6,372 nt of DNA from Phycisphaerae bacterium (GTDB lineage Bacteria > Planctomycetota > Phycisphaerae > UBA1845): contig BQJS01000237.1 in NCBI GenBank assembly GCA_021604825.1, forward strand, positions 1 through 6,372, given 5' to 3'. Under the pieces are notes generated by a model, which was not told where the DNA came from, made no database searches, and saw nothing but the letters and a program-made list of their open reading frames with translations. Positions 5,426-6,372 of this stretch are shown here, piece by piece. The number at the start of each line of letters is the position of its first letter. Position 1 is the stretch's first letter. Both the position numbers and the translations under genes were made by a program.

Positions 5426-5475
5426 GGCTGAACTATCTTCAGCCTCCTTCGAGTGAATCCACGAATCATCACTCG
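5426..5475 (+). terminator. Two tandem hairpins after glmS, possible terminator
   Basis: Hairpin 1 is GGCTGAA (5426-5432), loop CTATC, TTCAGCC (5438-5444). Hairpin 2 is CGAGTGA (5450-5456), a 12-nt loop, TCACTCG (5469-5475). Both stems are perfect 7-mers and lie 80-130 bp past the glmS stop. Neither is followed by a T-run, so if they end the transcript it would be as a Rho-assisted or 3'-stabilising structure. Confidence 0.35.
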
Positions 5476-5571
5476 TGACTGTATCAGGGCATGTTTTCGG
5501 ACGCAGTTTCGACATGCGGTTGAACGACTGGGCGCTTTCCCTCCAGTCTCAATTGTAAACTTTCAATCAGA

Positions 5572-5597
5572 CGCGGAGTCGATGGCCTGACTCTGCG
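5572..5597. repeat. Hairpin upstream of the propeller gene
   Basis: CGCGGAGTC (5572-5580) pairs with GACTCTGCG (5589-5597): 9 pairs including one G-U, with an 8-nt loop. It sits about 90 bp before the start codon at 5689. There is no T-tract in the forward direction. Confidence 0.4.
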
Positions 5598-5663
5598 CCC
5601 CCACAAAAACCATTGGACAAAACAACAAAAAACAGTCGATGGCATCTTCGCGTCTTTGCGCCC
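5577..5663. repeat. Imperfect direct duplication upstream of the propeller gene
   Basis: AGTCGATGGC occurs at 5577-5586 and again at 5634-5643 (57-bp offset). Each copy is followed at a short distance by TGCGCCC (5594-5600 and 5657-5663). The two-part conservation suggests a duplicated regulatory unit or an eroded intergenic repeat. Confidence 0.45.
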
Positions 5664-5673
5664 GGAACATCAC

Positions 5674-5679
5674 GAAGGA
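5674..5679 (+). promoter_or_regulatory. Shine-Dalgarno of the propeller gene
   Basis: GAAGGA lies 9 nt before the ATG at 5689. A nearer ATG at 5681 opens only a 3-codon frame (Met-Thr-Ala-stop) whose TGA overlaps the real start as ATGA, so 5689 is chosen. Confidence 0.65.
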
Positions 5680-5688
5680 TATGACTGC

Positions 5689-6372
5689 ATGACCAAACGA
5701 ATTCGCAATATTCGATTCACCCAGATTACCGTGGCGGCATTGTGCATCACCGCCAGCACCCCGTCGCTATTCGCGCAAATCGGAAACAGCGCTTCCAAAG
5801 GTTCGCTTGAATTCCTAAACAACGACGCCACGCGCGACTCTGGAAACGATCAGCAACCGAGCCTCGCCACAAATCGAAGGGGAAACTGGGTGGCTGTCTG
5901 GCAAACCGATCGAGCCGACAGCACGAACGATAGCACGCGGGTCGAAATCCGCTGGGCAAACAGCGCAGATGGCGGTCGCACCTGGAGCGAACCGGGCACG
6001 CTCCTCACCGATGGACGCAGCTCGGGGCACGATGATGTCTCCCCTGTCATTGCAACCGACCAAAAGGGCAAATGGGTCGTCGTCTGGATCTCGCCGGGAA
6101 GTGGTTCAACAGTCCATGGCGGTACTGAGAGCAGCGTACTCGCAGCCACCAGCACCAACAACGGGCAAACGTGGAGCCAACCCGTTCGCATCGCCACCCC
6201 GCCGCAGGACATTGCCGACGGTGCAGTTCAACCCACGGACCACGACGTCACGTTGGCCACCAATGGCGATGTTTGGATGATCATCTGGTCGTCAACCCGC
6301 GACATTGGCGGTGGTGGTGGATCGCATGCCGTCAACGACGCCGTGATCTTGACGGCTCAGAGTTTGGACGGA
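5689..6372 (+). CDS. Secreted Asp-box (BNR/sialidase-like) beta-propeller protein, N-terminal part
   Basis: The frame is open from ATG 5689 to the right edge: 228 residues, C-terminus missing. Residues 1-29 are a Sec signal peptide: basic start (TKRIRNIR), hydrophobic stretch TVAALCITA, cleavage after S-L-F-A (26-29). Export is therefore expected. Two Asp-box motifs of the S-x-D/N-x-G-x-T-W type occur at 92-99 (SADGGRTW) and 155-162 (STNNGQTW). Three propeller-blade repeats share an 'AT(N/D)..G..WV..W' core: 60-71, 122-133 and 190-200, about 62-68 residues apart. This pattern is typical of sialidase/neuraminidase-superfamily propellers. A Gly5 run lies at 207-211. The arginine-triad and F/YRIP motif of true sialidases are not visible in this part, so catalytic activity cannot be claimed; a glycan-binding or non-catalytic exo-propeller is equally possible. 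The 342-bp gap suggests it is transcribed separately from glmS. Confidence 0.85.
   Translation, partial: MTKRIRNIRFTQITVAALCITASTPSLFAQIGNSASKGSLEFLNNDATRDSGNDQQPSLATNRRGNWVAVWQTDRADSTNDSTRVEIRWANSADGGRTWSEPGTLLTDGRSSGHDDVSPVIATDQKGKWVVVWISPGSGSTVHGGTESSVLAATSTNNGQTWSQPVRIATPPQDIADGAVQPTDHDVTLATNGDVWMIIWSSTRDIGGGGGSHAVNDAVILTAQSLDG

Larger units (their letters stand above)
5347..5688. other. 342-bp spacer between glmS and the propeller gene
   Basis: The left half carries tandem hairpins (5426-5475) and the outer repeat CACACGT / ACGTGTG (5381-5387 and 5420-5426). The right half carries a hairpin (5572-5597), an imperfect direct duplication (5577-5600 and 5634-5663) and an A/C-rich tract (about 5600-5634). 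No gene or recognisable promoter was found. Confidence 0.6.

Noticed and set aside
5850..6280. Frames of 82-120 codons overlapping the propeller gene in other phases and strands
   Set aside because: The 5689 frame has a signal peptide and Asp boxes; these others show no protein features.

Overview
The window reads as a stretch of bacterial chromosome, most likely from a planctomycete of the Rhodopirellula/Pirellulales type. This is an inference. It rests on the moderate GC content, the widely spaced single-gene units with intergenic gaps of about 260-520 bp, a secreted protein that opens with an 'LEDGRVLSG'-type segment of a kind common in that phylum, and a secreted sialidase-like beta-propeller. 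No rRNA or marker gene is present to settle it. No insertion sequence, integrase, CRISPR array or tRNA was seen.

Layout from left to right. (1) 1-460, minus strand: N-terminal part of an unrecognised secreted protein with a clear signal peptide, cut by the left edge. (2) 461-724: a divergent spacer with a perfect inverted repeat. (3) 725-1942, plus: a full-length arginine deiminase (405 aa, GTG start) with all expected catalytic motifs. The reading frame stays open far upstream, but that part is judged non-coding. (4) 1943-2402: a convergent spacer. It has a convincing minus-strand intrinsic terminator, a weaker plus-strand one beside it, and a lone perfect DnaA-box 9-mer. (5) 2403-2987, minus: 5-formyltetrahydrofolate cyclo-ligase, GTG start. 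(6) 2988-3510: a divergent spacer holding a nested inverted repeat, a 12-bp palindrome, a 7-nt tandem repeat and a good sigma-70-like promoter for the next gene. (7) 3511-5346, plus: complete glmS. (8) 5347-5688: a spacer with two tandem hairpins after glmS, then a direct-repeat/hairpin cluster before the next gene. (9) 5689 to the right edge, plus: N-terminal 228 residues of a secreted Asp-box (BNR) beta-propeller.

The genes do not form an operon: strands alternate and every gap is large. Three are metabolic or housekeeping genes (arginine breakdown, rescue of 5-formyl-THF, entry to amino-sugar and cell-wall synthesis). Both edge genes encode exported proteins. I do not see a clear multi-gene undescribed system. 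The most promising unexplained signals are non-coding: the minus-strand terminator that lies about 370 bp beyond the nearest minus-strand gene, the structured DNA upstream of the cyclo-ligase gene, and the repeat cluster ahead of the propeller gene.
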